This document shows, one piece after another, positions 36,688 through 47,344 of a DNA stretch of 64,000 nucleotides. Both the position numbers and the translations under genes were made by a program. The notes under the pieces are model-generated. The model was not told the origin of the DNA. It saw nothing but the letters and a program-made list of their open reading frames with translations, and made no database searches. Origin of the DNA: Corinectria fuckeliana (lineage: Eukaryota > Ascomycota > Sordariomycetes > Hypocreales > Nectriaceae); the NCBI GenBank assembly GCA_019137255.1, contig WPDH01000068.1:1388-65387 (forward strand). The letters are read 5' to 3'. Numbering within the stretch: the first letter of the stretch is position 1; every line of letters starts with the position of its first letter.

Positions 36688-36921
36688 TTGATAGACCGAT
36701 GCTAAACAGTGGCGCGGAAGATTTTATTGTCTGCAAGGGTTTCAGAAGTATTAAGTCCCGGCTGTTAACATCGGAGAGGCTTCTCGACGCGTTTCGAGTA
36801 TGCTACTGCACTTTGTGTTGGGAGGTGTACGTCACTTTTGACCAAGTGTTGACCAGTTGCTATGTATCGAGAAGGTTATAGTGCGGCCAGTGCACAACTG
36901 TCCTATCGAGACCTATAATGT

Positions 36922-38125
36922 TCAGGTGTACCGATGACTACCAATTGTTTGTCCTTCTCTGTCCGTCTCCGGATCCCAATGTCCAACATATCCATCCCTT
37001 CCCGTCAAATAGGTTCCTTGTGCCTGCTCTTTAGCCGACGCACGAAAGACTGCGTGTTTCTTGTTAGTCCACTCTAAGCCCTTCCACGTCCTTCCTTCCG
37101 TATCAGTGAACTCAGTATCCATCCCAGGACGCAGTAGATACACTATAGAGTACTTATGTCTGTCCTTCTCATCCTTGTGGGGGATGATTCGGTGAAGACT
37201 AGACTCTAATACTCCGCCAGATATGAAACGAAGGGCATCGCCAATGTTGACTACTGCATGGCCCGGTCTGGGAGCAATGTAATACCACTCCTCCTCATTT
37301 GGCTTCAGCACCTGAAGGCCAGCAACTTCAGTAAAAACGATGGACAGACTTCCTGCATCAGTGTGAGCGATCTGGCCCACCTTGTCGGGCTCAAGATCCG
37401 CGAGCGTGTATTTCAAGAGACCTAGAGCAGTTGGGCAAACTGCATTCTTGCGATGGTATTGCTCATACGATCGACTTTTATCCAGGCCCAACGCAGAAGA
37501 TATTCGTGAGAGAAGCAGAATACCTATTTCCCTGAAGCTGCAAATAGCCTTCTTTAGAGTATCAAGCCGACCAGCAATGACTTCAGGTCCTGGGAATGCC
37601 GTAGGGTCCTCGATGCCTAGGATTGGCCGCTCAAATAACTATTAGCCATTAGTGACTCGCTACACACCACATGATAAGAGACCGTTTTACCATCAGTCCT
37701 TCAAAGCCGTCCTTCTTTCCTTCGACGGGCCCGTTGCCGTGTCCCGCCGGTTTGTAGCTGGTACGGTGAGATCGCGTTAGCAGGCTTAAAGTTTGATTCA
37801 AACTGAGGGAACTCATTCAATGATTCCAGCCTTACCCCATGACTAAATCCTCGTCGTGGTCTCTGTCGACAAGCCATTGCAACTTTTCTTCCCGCTGGAG
37901 GTCATAGAAGCTGGTGGCAAGATGATACATCGATTGGACCTCTTCCATAACTCGCCATGATGCAGCATCGCGGCAGTCGAGGTAAAAGAATCCGAGGTCG
38001 GTACAAGCCCTTAGTAGGTGGGAGTTTGTATCCTCATCGCCATCAATGAGATTTTGCAGAGATACGACGGGTAACGCTGCGTCTTCTCTTGCAACCTTGT
38101 TCGCGTGCATGTTTGCAGGAGGCAT
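36922..38125 (-). CDS. 2-Oxoglutarate/Fe(II)-dependent oxygenase, 357 aa
   Basis: Isopenicillin-N-synthase-like dioxygenase fold. Three exons: 38125-37836, 37757-37691 and 37638-36922. The N-terminal DIOX_N part (LPVVSLQNLIDGDED, then CTDLGFFYLDC) precedes the jelly-roll. The iron ligands are His211 and Asp213 (QIAHTDAGSLS) and His268 (ESSLHRIIPH). The 2-oxoglutarate-binding RxS is Arg279/Ser283 (RHKYS). The usual roles of this family in fungal clusters are hydroxylation, desaturation or ring formation. The start MPPANMHANKV was chosen because the upstream extension lacks family-like sequence. It is convergent with P450-3 and upstream of it on the minus strand lies P450-4. Nothing essential is missing. 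Confidence 0.92.
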
Positions 38126-38875
38126 CGGGGAGTTGGAGTCCAGTCGGACCACTGTTTTGAGAGTTGCACAAAAAGTATAAGAAACCAAGATGTTGGAACC
38201 AAAATCCATTCGGTTCCGCAATTCGGACAGTTGATGCGGCTGTGAACAAGTTATTGATGAGGTCCGGCCCAAAGTTCGGGGTATTTCCTATCTCGGAAGA
38301 CCGAGGTGCTCGGAAACAGGGATCAACATCTCGGCCTGCAAGTAAACATCTATAGTGGCCACATGAATAGGCGGTGGGTGTAGTCACACTGTTCTTTCCC
38401 TTGTGACGGGCGGCGAAGGAGTGGAATTAGGCCACGGCAATGCTAACACATGGCGGGACCTTACCAAAGCAACTTCTGGGGCGAGTGTCAAGACTGCTAA
38501 CACCCCTTATTTGATAACAAGGTGGAAAGACCTGCCTGCACAGGGCCAGAGTCTGACGACGGCCTCGCCAGTCTCATCTGCCAATCATGCGGACACAGTG
38601 GGCATGCTAATTTTAGGTCTGGCTGAGTTCATACATGGCATTGAGCTCGAAACTTGGACTAGTACCCTTTACGTCGGTGGTTGAAACTGTTTGCAACAGT
38701 TGACCATCATCTTTAGGATCCTGTCGCTAGGGGCTTTATCTAACCTACACTTGTAGTCTGATCCTGAATGCATCACTCTCATTTCCATGATATATGCGCC
38801 GTTGTCAACAAAGTATCCTAAGATCTATCATACATGCCTGAATGAATCGTATGTGCCCCCCCCTGGAGACGTGCT
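38126..38875. other. Intergenic region upstream of the 2OG oxygenase
   Basis: 750 bases between the 2OG oxygenase start and the P450-4 stop, both on the minus strand. Short frames (38403-38684 plus, 38164-38387 both strands) overlap and show no motif. It presumably holds the oxygenase promoter. Confidence 0.45.
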
Positions 38876-40867
38876 TCAGAAATGCACCTGTCTGCCTGGC
38901 ACTGATTTAAACCTCACATTCAGCGCTGGCTTCCACCACATGACATGCATCCGGCTTTGTTCCAACCAATCCAACTTCTCATCCACCAATTCTAGATCAA
39001 ATTCGTAGTGCAATTTTGTCAAGATCAAATTCATCTCCATGTAAGCGAAGCTATTCAACGTAAGTCAGCCAGTCAAGAGTGAACCACGCCACAGTACCCT
39101 TTCGCTTTATTTAATCACTTACTTTTTCCCCACACATGCTCGAGGCCCCAGGGAGAAGGGCTGGCTTGCATCTAGATTGTCGGTACAAGCATCATCCAAC
39201 CATCGTTCGGGCTTAAATTCGTAAGGAAGATGGAAGTTTTCTTCGTCATGGGTCACCGTCCATGCACTGGTGTAGACCTCTGTCTATACACGACGTGTTA
39301 GCTATCTTGTCTCCAAGAAATTATTTGCAAAGCACTTACCCCTTTCGGAACCCAATGTCCATCGACCATTGCCCCTGGACAGATTCTCGGAAACCCCTGC
39401 GATCCTGGGGGATAGATTCTCAACCCTTCGGATATTGCAGCTCGTAGATACGGAAGCTGTGCTGCCGACGTGGCTGTGACCTCGTCTAGAGATCGATAGC
39501 GGCCGCGAATTTCGTCTCTGAGTCTACGATACGCGATGGGAGTCTTGAGGAGAAAGTATGTTATACCGGCCAGGAACGTAGCAACAGTTTCTCCACCGGC
39601 GATACTGTGCATCTTTGTTAGTATGAACACGACAATTGTTGACCTGCCAGTACGAACACAAGAGTTGACGCGTGAGCTGTCATTTCCTCCTGCGATATTT
39701 CGCCGCATCTGACCTTTCCGGCAACATTGGTCAAGAAGTCTTGTCGCCCCGTGTCAGTACCGAGCCTCCTGGAGTATCGTTAGCCCTAGAGTCTCATGAC
39801 ACTGGTGTCTGAGATATTTACCGGGCTACTTTCTCTCTACTATACCCAGAATGTTTGTCGCGCACGTGGATTGTCAAGCGAGGTAATAGTCTCCGTCCTA
39901 TAGCTGCTATCATCGGGTAACGGCGCAAGTTGTCGAGAACGGTGATGAAGAACAAATGCTCTACCACCATGTCTGACCAGAAGTGAGGTTTTCCTGAATC
40001 AATGTTCATCAGCATCAAGATAAATGCGTACTATTCGACATCTTACCCTCGTCGATGCAATGAAACGTCTCTCCAAACGCCATCTCGCCCAATATGTCAA
40101 ACGCAATCATTTCAAACCACTTTGTCATGTTCAAGCCGCGCTCAAATATGCCTTCTCTTCCTAGACGACGAACAAAGCCGTTGACACATTGTTGGACAAT
40201 CTCTTCTTGCTGCGAGAGTGCCTTGGTTGAGAATGCTGCTGAAAGAGACTTTTTCATCTGGCTCTGCCTTTTCGGGTCTCTCTCGCTACCGATGCAGGAA
40301 GATGCAAAACCAGAGCCGTACATGTCATAAAAATTGCTCTTGGTCATTGTGTGCTTGCCTCCAGTGGCGTGTCCATAGATATGTGTCCAGGACTGAACTG
40401 AGGAGAACGACAGTTCGTTTGGTGAGATCCTGACCACGGGGCCTAAAAGCTCAGCCTCCTTCTTCGCAAGGTTGTCATGTTAATTGATCTACCTAGCAGT
40501 TTATGCTGCTCTTGGATAGCCAAGTGGAAACGGCCATTCATCGAATGGTAGAATCTCCATAACTAGTAAGCGGCTGTTAGCCATAGATGGGGATTGGAAT
40601 TCTGATGGTGCTCTGTACTGACCAGCGAGGAGCGAGCGATTAGTGGCCCAGGGAATTGGGCTAAGGGATGGAGGAATAGATTGTAGACCAGAGTAGATGC
40701 TACGTAGAGCGCGCTCTTTTTTTCGGCAACATGATTAGTACGGAACCCATAAGAGAAGTAGGCCGTAAATGGTTACTAGTTGCGATACTCACAAGGAGAA
40801 GGACTACGATTGCTGCTTTACAGGCATAGCAGGACATAGCCCAGTGCATGTCGACAAATTTTGTCAT
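38876..40867 (-). CDS. Cytochrome P450-4 (CYP65-like), one-base frameshift
   Basis: Nine exons on the minus strand: 40867-40789, 40699-40623, 40563-40493, 40442-40047, 39993-39822, 39768-39658, 39604-39340, 39277-39123 and 39050-38876. It has the anchor segment (AMSCYACKAAIVVLLLV), the hinge HPLAQFPGPL, an I-helix with IAGGETVAT, the K-helix SEGLRIYPPG, the PERF-like FKPERWLDD and the heme loop FSLGPRACVGK. It would be about 499 aa. Exons 3 and 4 join only if the run of four T at 40500-40503 (AAAA in the gene) had three. With four, the frame is lost right before GPVVRISPNEL. This is either a real knockout or a homopolymer error. An upstream ATG at 40936 is open but less likely. Its tail (FAYMEMNLILTKLHYEF) mirrors P450-3. 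Confidence 0.85.
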
Positions 40868-41106
40868 TGGGTCAATGAGCACTGGAGATACTCTAATTCT
40901 GATTACGAAAGAAGGCCGATGTTTAAGTACGGGCATCTTAGAGACACCCCTGTTTAGATGGTTCGAGCTCGGTGATTAGACGAAAAGGGCAAAGCACCGA
41001 GATGGAAAACGATACCGAGCAGGTTAATGGCATGTAGGGTAAGCAAGCTTCTATTATCTATCTGTATCTCAATGGAAAACCCTGTTTCAAACAACTTGCT
41101 CAACGG

Positions 41107-42069
41107 CTAAGGCTCGACGTCGTCCTCGTGGAAAACAAGTGCCCTTACCTCTATGCTCTGCCGGGGCTCTTTGCCATCCATCTCCCGATCCGTGAAGGCG
41201 CAGTGCGGAGTTCTCCGAGCCCTGCCATCTTTCTTGGAGTCGTAGGCTTTCAGCAAGAGCACCATGTCCGGCGTCTGCTCATATTTGTAACACCATTGAT
41301 GTTTCTTGTTGGGTAGGATTGTGCATGGCTCGCCCACCCAGTCGGGATGATGCAGCCTGATTGGGAGAATATCCTCGTCCGGGCACGAGTTGGCGTCGCA
41401 CACGGCCAGCGGATCCTTGTAGATGGTTTTGATGGGGCGCCAGAAGTTCATAATCTGGAAACGCGATTGCAGCAGTCGAGGGCCGTCTTTCCCAAGGTGA
41501 CGGTGTACTTGGTTGATAGCTGCCCACTCGCTCTGGTCGATATGAGCTCTTTTGACGGGACGGCGCTCGTCATCAGGATCAACGGCAGTGGGATTGGGCC
41601 GACGAATTGTGTGATCAAAGATGACCACCCTAGTAGCCCCAGTGCTATGGTTCATTAATCCAGCCATCTATCTGAAGCCAGTGCCGAGAGCCTTTACTTA
41701 CATCTGCTGGACGCATTGCATCACCTCTGCATAGTAGACCTCTTTGATGCGGTCATCATCGTCAAAGTGCTCCAATTTGGTCCTATGATGGCAGAGCTGG
41801 AAGCCATTGTTGTCGAGCGTGTACTTTTCCTCCTCTCCCGTAATGTCATGTATGGTCGTCTCCAGGTCAACAGATGGCTGGTTGAACGTGCTTCTCTTGC
41901 CCGCAATGACGGCAGGGTGTCCTCTTCCATCACCAGGGTCCCGGTAGTAGTTGATGGTGGAGTGCACGTGGCGAGGCCCTCTAACAGCAGATTGGAGTGT
42001 GGTCAACATCTCAATGTGTTGGGGAAAATATGAGCGCGGGGCAGGTTGATCTTGGCATGTAGTTGCCAC
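41107..42069 (-). CDS. AsaB / GA4-desaturase-like oxidoreductase, 301 aa
   Basis: Two exons: 42069-41702 and 41644-41107. The 57-base intron has GTAAGT, a TTAAT branch and a CATAG acceptor. The protein belongs to the AsaB/CmcJ-like group (aspergillic-acid AsaB, gibberellin GA4 desaturase relatives), non-heme iron hydroxylases/desaturases recurrent in fungal clusters. Family blocks are INYYRDPGDG, VVIFDHTIRRPNP, HIDQSEWAAINQVHRHL, RFQIMNFWRPIKTI, DPLAVCDANS and HQWCYKYEQTPDMVLLLKAYDS. Conserved His and Asp (FDHTIRR, VHIDQS-type HIDQS) are likely metal ligands. Length is normal and the start is clear (MATTCQDQPAPRSYFPQ). It lies between P450-4 and the regulator, on the same strand as both, so it is probably a late tailoring desaturase or hydroxylase of the terpene. 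Confidence 0.88.
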
Positions 42070-42456
42070 CAGTATCCTCTCTAGATGTCGGAGTTTAATT
42101 TATACCACCCTCTCAGTTCAATCAGGCTTGAAAGCGTCCTCATTCAAGGCTGACATGGCATGCTTACATGTCAAGGTACTCTCGATTTGGTAATATGCCG
42201 CACCCAATCGGCGCACTCGTATCCGTGCATGGCAGCTTCACTCCGACAGGCTCTGTTTCGACGACAGTGAGACCGAGTCACTTAAGGTTGACCAAGAGAT
42301 GATGGTTAATGCTTTCTCAAATGAAAAGTTTAACTTCTGCTCTCATCGCTGCCTTCCTGATGTTCTATCTGCCGTATGCAGAGTTGTCCAAGTCTAGTTA
42401 CCCTCTTTACGTGTATAAAATGCACCAGATCTAGATATGCCCCAAGTCACCTTCGT

Positions 42457-44056
42457 TTACCTAGCCAGGGCCGTTATCATCTCCTCAACCGCCTCTCGCA
42501 GTTCTCGAATTCTTATGACAACGGGCCTCAGCCCAGCTTGGTGAGATTCCCAAACTCCATTTCCTGCCTGATGGGTAAAAACTCCCGACAGGGCACTGAG
42601 ACGCTTGACCTGCAGTAGGATCAAGACGCCCAAGATTTCACACCGTTCTCGGGTGCTGTTGATTTGGTAGTCGCCAAAACGAACGACGTCGTTCCCGTGC
42701 GTCTCGTCGGCCCCAGCTTCACAGTAAGTCGCGATGGCTTCCAACACTCCTATCATCTTCTCCGCTACCAAGATGGAGAATGTCATTAGTCTGGGGGGGT
42801 TCCTGCAGGATTGGCAATAGACAAGTCCGTGGCAGTTTGATATCGACTCTTTCAAAAAGGAAAGGGCTCGTTCTGCTCTGCGAAAGCTCGTTACGGCGGT
42901 GTAGTTTTGGATTCTCTCCAGGATCCCCAGGGTCACACTCATACAGCGACAACGATACGCATGTTGGGAACTTGACAATGGCGTGTTGGCTTGGCTCGTT
43001 GGTGGGCCGTAGGCAGTCGGTGGGTCTTTGTTGTTGACTTCGATATTCGACTCAGACGGGAATGACAAAGGGCTTGGAGTCCTGGAAAGCGTACCGGAAC
43101 CGGCTGTTTTGTTTGGCAATGGGTTCTCAAAATGCAACTGGGCTTCTGATTGTCTCTCCAGGCGCGATGGTGTGCTCCACTCCATGTCTGCTGGTGCGTA
43201 CAGGTGATTGATGAGCTTCCACTCTGTCCAAGAAGCGGGAGGGAATGAGCCAAGATGCAGGTAGGCGGACTCACCTGAAGCTTTGCCAGCATGATCAAAT
43301 GTGCTTGGATTGCCTGGCCTTGACGCTTGGCCTATCGATATGAAAGAATCAGAGCTGGTATCTGGCACGGTGTCTCCAAAGTCCTGATGTGATGCAACAA
43401 GCTCGTCATCAAACAGTTGCATATCCCATTCGTCGAAGCTTGTGTCAATAGGCTCTGGTATGGTCGGTGGACTAAACGTAGATGCGGCAAAGACAACTCC
43501 ATCCTGTGACGTTCCTCCAGATGGTTGATGAGACTCTTTTGGGCTGACCAGCGCGAGAGTTTGCATCTCCAAGTTGGTCAGCGTCTGCGGCAACGTTGGC
43601 TGATTGTGAACGCAAGTGTCTCCAGCCGTCGATTGCTCTGACCGTCTTGAGTCTGACATGGTCGCAGCTCTACCGGACCCTCTCGAAGAATCTGTAGCGA
43701 TACTGGAAGCTGGTCGCGAGGACGCGGACTCGGCCGTGACGTTGCAGGGTCCGGGCCCTCCCTGCCTCCCAGCCTTGCGTCGCTTGAACTGCGAGGTTCC
43801 AGAGTATGTGCAGGGCAAGTTGCGGTCGCGGCAGCGCTGGCAACCGAATCTATGGCCGCTGCATTTCAGCTGTGTAAAAGGGTCAGTTGATGTTTCCCAT
43901 GGTCAGGGGGCAATGAGGGCAATGCGGCACCTTCTTGGCGCGACAGCCATCGCACGCGAGGTGAGTGACATTTTGTCCTGGCTGGGGCGGTCGGTTCGTG
44001 CTCGATATGCAGACGATTTCTCCATTGCGGTCCTCTGGCCGAAGCGTTGTGAACAT
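42457..44056 (-). CDS. Zn2Cys6 regulator with AflR domain, 512 aa
   Basis: Probable pathway-specific activator. Exon 1 is 44056-43931 and exon 2 is 43869-42457; the intron splits the zinc cluster. Cysteines 35, 38, 45, 52, 55 and 62 (CDGCRAKK, then LKCSGHRFGCQRCRDRNLPC) give C-x2-C-x6-C-x6-C-x2-C-x6-C, followed by the basic linker SQFKRRKAGRQ. A Ser/Pro-rich middle leads to the AflR-type domain (RAERALSFLKESISNCHGL, YCQSCRNPPRLMTFSILVAE, REAVEEMI near the end). Proteins of this class usually bind palindromic TCG-type sites and control the cluster they lie in. The frame upstream is open to an ATG at 44194, but the ATG at 44056 fits better. It sits at the right edge of the cluster. Confidence 0.9.
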
Positions 44057-44931
44057 TGTCCCAATCCGACCTCCACTCGCAGCGGGTCGAATATTAAACG
44101 ACGAGAAGGAATCCCGTAAGTGTGGTGTCGCTTTTTGAGTCTTGTCGAGACCTCCAAGAACAGCTAGCCACATCAGGTCCTCATCGCGAAGCACAAGGGA
44201 TCACCCCATACTAGCAAAATTGACCATAATGCAACAGACACGTCCTAGGTGACTGACCAAGGTCCAAGCCATAATACGAGACCGGCAACTCCTTGTTTCT
44301 TTCCCATTACAAGCTTCCAACCCCTGTCGCGGAATCAAATCTTCTTTGCGGGGCAAGGCAACGATTGGATCTAGATTACATCCAGCTCTTTCATGCGCCT
44401 GAAGCGCCTGCAGCTTAGCGAACTGCCGACCTTGTATCCCTGAATCCAGAGAACCGGGACTTTTAACCTTTATGTTCTCAGTCCGTCGGCTTGTCAACGC
44501 CCGCTGAAAACTGCCCTCACCGCCTTTGCAACGCCGACCCGGGTTAGAAATCGTCGGCGCCAGTTTCGGATGGTGCTACTGCCGGGGTTGCGGTCAGCGT
44601 CCTGTGCAATGTTGGTCAGAGTGCTTTGGAAATCCTCACAAGGCGAAAGCGCCACGCTGAGCTCACCGCCTTCTGAATGTAACTGCATGTGATAAGGGAT
44701 TCATTGATGCTATCACGACTACCTACTACCAGACGATGGTCTAGGCGGTGATAGCTGCGGCGGAAAGCTGGCTTGACAAGCTTAGAGACGGACCGTAAGC
44801 TCAGGTCTGGGGAACTATTAACCTATAGAGGATTACCGATAGCTTGGTCTATAAAAGGCCGGGCAAGTCGTCTGTGACAGACTGCAGGAACTTGTGGCTG
44901 GAGACCGGAGCCGTGCGGATGGCGGAGCTTC
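44057..44931. other. Intergenic region upstream of the regulator
   Basis: About 0.9 kb with no supported gene. Minus-strand frames at 44201-44497 and 44494-44688 carry no motif. It should contain the regulator promoter and probably marks the right border of the cluster. Confidence 0.45.
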
Positions 44932-45429
44932 TTAGGGGCACGCTTTAAATGTGTAGAGAAGGGCGTCGATGTGCGGTTTGACTGTCGGCGGCGGCGGGCA
45001 GAGGAGCTTTTCACGGAGCTCTGGCAGTTTAAGCGTAGCTTTCAGGCTGTCGTACGCATATGGGGTAGACAGCCGGGGCGAGGGCCGGGGGTATCCACGC
45101 TTAAGCACTGCGATACGGAGCAGCTGCCGAAGAACGTCTTCGTCTTTGACAGGCAGGTCATTCTCATCACAGACCACGACAAGAGCAGGGGCAAGCGCAG
45201 GCGTGGCCGCAAGGTGCCGCGGTTCTTGCTCGACCCGTCGGCGCAAGGGGGAAGTGTGTGGCTGATTTGCCGCTGCCTCGATAGTCTTCCAAACGTTGGG
45301 CGTCTCGCCAAATGTGGCCAAGAGTAATTCCACAACCTTGATGATCGTGTATTGATGAAGAAGTAAGTGCTTTCTGACTCTCCCAGTAACAGGCACCCTG
45401 AAAGGACAAATGCCTCTAATTGGCTTCAT
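44932..45429 (-). CDS. Hypothetical protein, 165 aa
   Basis: An open frame of 165 codons with a helical feel (VVELLLATFGETPNVWKTIE, then VLRQLLRIAVLKRGY) and a proline-rich end (CPPPPTVKPHIDALLYTF). Its composition is coding-like, but the opposite strand is also open over the same bases. I recognise no family. It could be a small gene or the last exon of an eroded one. It lies just outside the cluster, head to tail with the coiled-coil gene upstream of it. Confidence 0.35.
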   Translation of the reverse strand: MKPIRGICPFRVPVTGRVRKHLLLHQYTIIKVVELLLATFGETPNVWKTIEAAANQPHTSPLRRRVEQEPRHLAATPALAPALVVVCDENDLPVKDEDVLRQLLRIAVLKRGYPRPSPRLSTPYAYDSLKATLKLPELREKLLCPPPPTVKPHIDALLYTFKACP

Positions 45430-45658
45430 TGCCAGGAGCGAACAGTAGAGATCAGGTAACAGCTAACACAATCACAGCCTTTGTCGGCAATTAATAAAAA
45501 CTTAATAGACGCTAGGTAATAATTTAAGGCGGTAATAACAATCTAGATAATCCTAAAAAGCGATAGTTGTTCAGTTCTTTGCCAGTTGGGCTAAAAACGC
45601 AACGCATTGGGGTATATCTCACAATTTGACAATAATAACTCCGAAATGCGACATCATC

Positions 45659-46702
45659 TCACTGCGACTCCTGGGAAACCCGTTCAAAGACCTTTTGTCT
45701 CTCAACTTGCAGCAGCCTTCGTGCCTCTTCGAGGCCCTGTTCTCGCTCTTTCAGCTCTCCCTCGACCGCCCTCAGCCGATTTTTAGAAGCGGCGAGTCTC
45801 TCTTGCAACGCGCGGGCAAAGGTGGCCACCTCGGCCTGGCCACGCTTGATTTCCTCGTGAAACTGCATGTCGGTGACGATGTTGTCGAAGAAGACGTCGC
45901 GCATAATGTGGCCTTGGTTGATGCCGACGCTCGGCAGGTCATTGAAGTGGGCGCGCAAAGTCAACGTGCGAGCTTCACGGATCGCGATGTCGGCCTTGCT
46001 GAGGGCACTTCGCTCCATGGCGTCGGCCAAGAGACCGCCGCCAAACAGGTCCATTCGGGAGGCGCCGCGAGCTTCTTCCATCTGTTGACTCGCGAACTTG
46101 ACTCGTTCCACGGCCTTGAGGAGCAGGGAGACGACGTTGTTCTCCTCCTCGTGCCGCACGCGCGTGTCGTGATACTTTTGGAGCGCCGCATCACTCTGCT
46201 TTTCAAGCTCATCTTCTTCGGGGAAGCGTGGCGTTGCGCCGGCAAAGATGGCATTGTAAAGACTGTCCAGCTCGCGCTGTGTATTGCTGTGGAGAGTGTC
46301 TGCTTCTTGCAGCTCTGTGCGAGTGTTTTGTGCCTCTTCGAGCTGGAACTTGAGGTTGCTGTTGACCGTAGTCGTCTCGTGCTCTTGCTGCAGCACATCG
46401 TAGTACTCTTCCTCCTCCTTCGCGGCCCTGGCTTCAAACTTCTCCTTGCGGCCTGTGGCCTTGAACATGAAGCGCCGGATGTGCGAGTCGCGATACTTGA
46501 CGTGGTCGGCGAGCTCTGACACGCGCTTCACCTCCAGGGCCTTGAGTTGTTTGTCCGTTGTGGCGAGCTGGGCCTCTAGATCCTTGATGAAGCGGAGCTG
46601 CTCTTGCAACGCGGGCGCCGCATGGTCCGTCTGCGCAAGGACGAGCAGAAGCTCCGCGTTCCTTGCTGAGACCTGCTGTATTTTCTGTTTAATGTCGGAC
46701 AT
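45659..46702 (-). CDS. Conserved-looking coiled-coil protein, 347 aa
   Basis: An intact single-exon frame starting MSDIKQKIQQVSARNAELL. Almost the whole protein is predicted coiled coil by eye (long runs of Glu, Lys, Gln, Leu in heptad spacing, residues 1-150 and 290-345). A more globular centre around residues 190-275 contains SRMDLFGGGLLADAMERSAL and LPSVGINQGHIMRDVFFDN. GC content is high and codon bias is strong compared with its neighbours, so it is clearly expressed-type sequence. No catalytic motif. Structural or scaffold roles are possible, but I do not assign one. Confidence 0.75.
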   Translation of the reverse strand: MSDIKQKIQQVSARNAELLLVLAQTDHAAPALQEQLRFIKDLEAQLATTDKQLKALEVKRVSELADHVKYRDSHIRRFMFKATGRKEKFEARAAKEEEEYYDVLQQEHETTTVNSNLKFQLEEAQNTRTELQEADTLHSNTQRELDSLYNAIFAGATPRFPEEDELEKQSDAALQKYHDTRVRHEEENNVVSLLLKAVERVKFASQQMEEARGASRMDLFGGGLLADAMERSALSKADIAIREARTLTLRAHFNDLPSVGINQGHIMRDVFFDNIVTDMQFHEEIKRGQAEVATFARALQERLAASKNRLRAVEGELKEREQGLEEARRLLQVERQKVFERVSQESQ

Positions 46703-47344
46703 GTCGTTTGTAGTTCGCGATGGTCTAGTTCAGGTTGTTAAGATGAAACTACTCCATAAGTCCCTCGGCGGGAAAATGTGTTGATGGTTAACTTTAATTA
46801 TCTCTACTCTTCTAGGCTGACAGTGTGACGCGACGATGCCTTGCCATGCTTGGCAGTGGCGATGAGGTGAGGCTGTGCATTCGTTGATCCTGTAATGTGA
46901 TCATCTAGATGCCTATCACGGTGTGTCAGTAGGTGCTTGCGCCACAATACCGCCTGTAAATGGTTGAATAACGCGCTATAGTGCTTGGTATTTGCCCCCC
47001 TGAACCGATCCCTGCCACGTTAGGATCTTCCAAGGGAGAGTAAGTTTCAGAATAAGACAAGGCAGAGCATTTGGCAGACTTTTGAGAGCAGGGATTGCAT
47101 TGTCATTGTGTTAGGCCTCCCGGAACCCCTTAGAGTCCATGGACTGAAGAACTTGGACGTGGTGGCTCAGTAGTGCCTTCGGGGATGAGCTCGCAAGATG
47201 CCCTGTGGGTCAACAACGGTGATCTCCCTTTGAGACGGCGACGATCGACAATATGGACAAGGTTGGATATTGCAACACCCAACTTGTGAACAACAACAAG
47301 GACGCCTCGCCGAGGCAAGTAGCTTAGCATCAAACATTCAACCC
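46703..47344. other. Intergenic region
   Basis: About 640 bases without a supported gene. The minus frame at 47130-47351 is short and without motif. The N-terminal part of the FAD-enzyme relic that follows would be expected here, but I cannot trace it. Confidence 0.4.

Noticed and set aside
36688..36921. Possible extra exon after P450-3
   Set aside because: The P450 ends naturally at 36687; the remainder is 3' sequence.
45626..46519. Plus-strand open frame of 297 codons
   Set aside because: Antisense shadow of the coiled-coil gene; hydrophobic because it reads Glu/Lys codons backwards.
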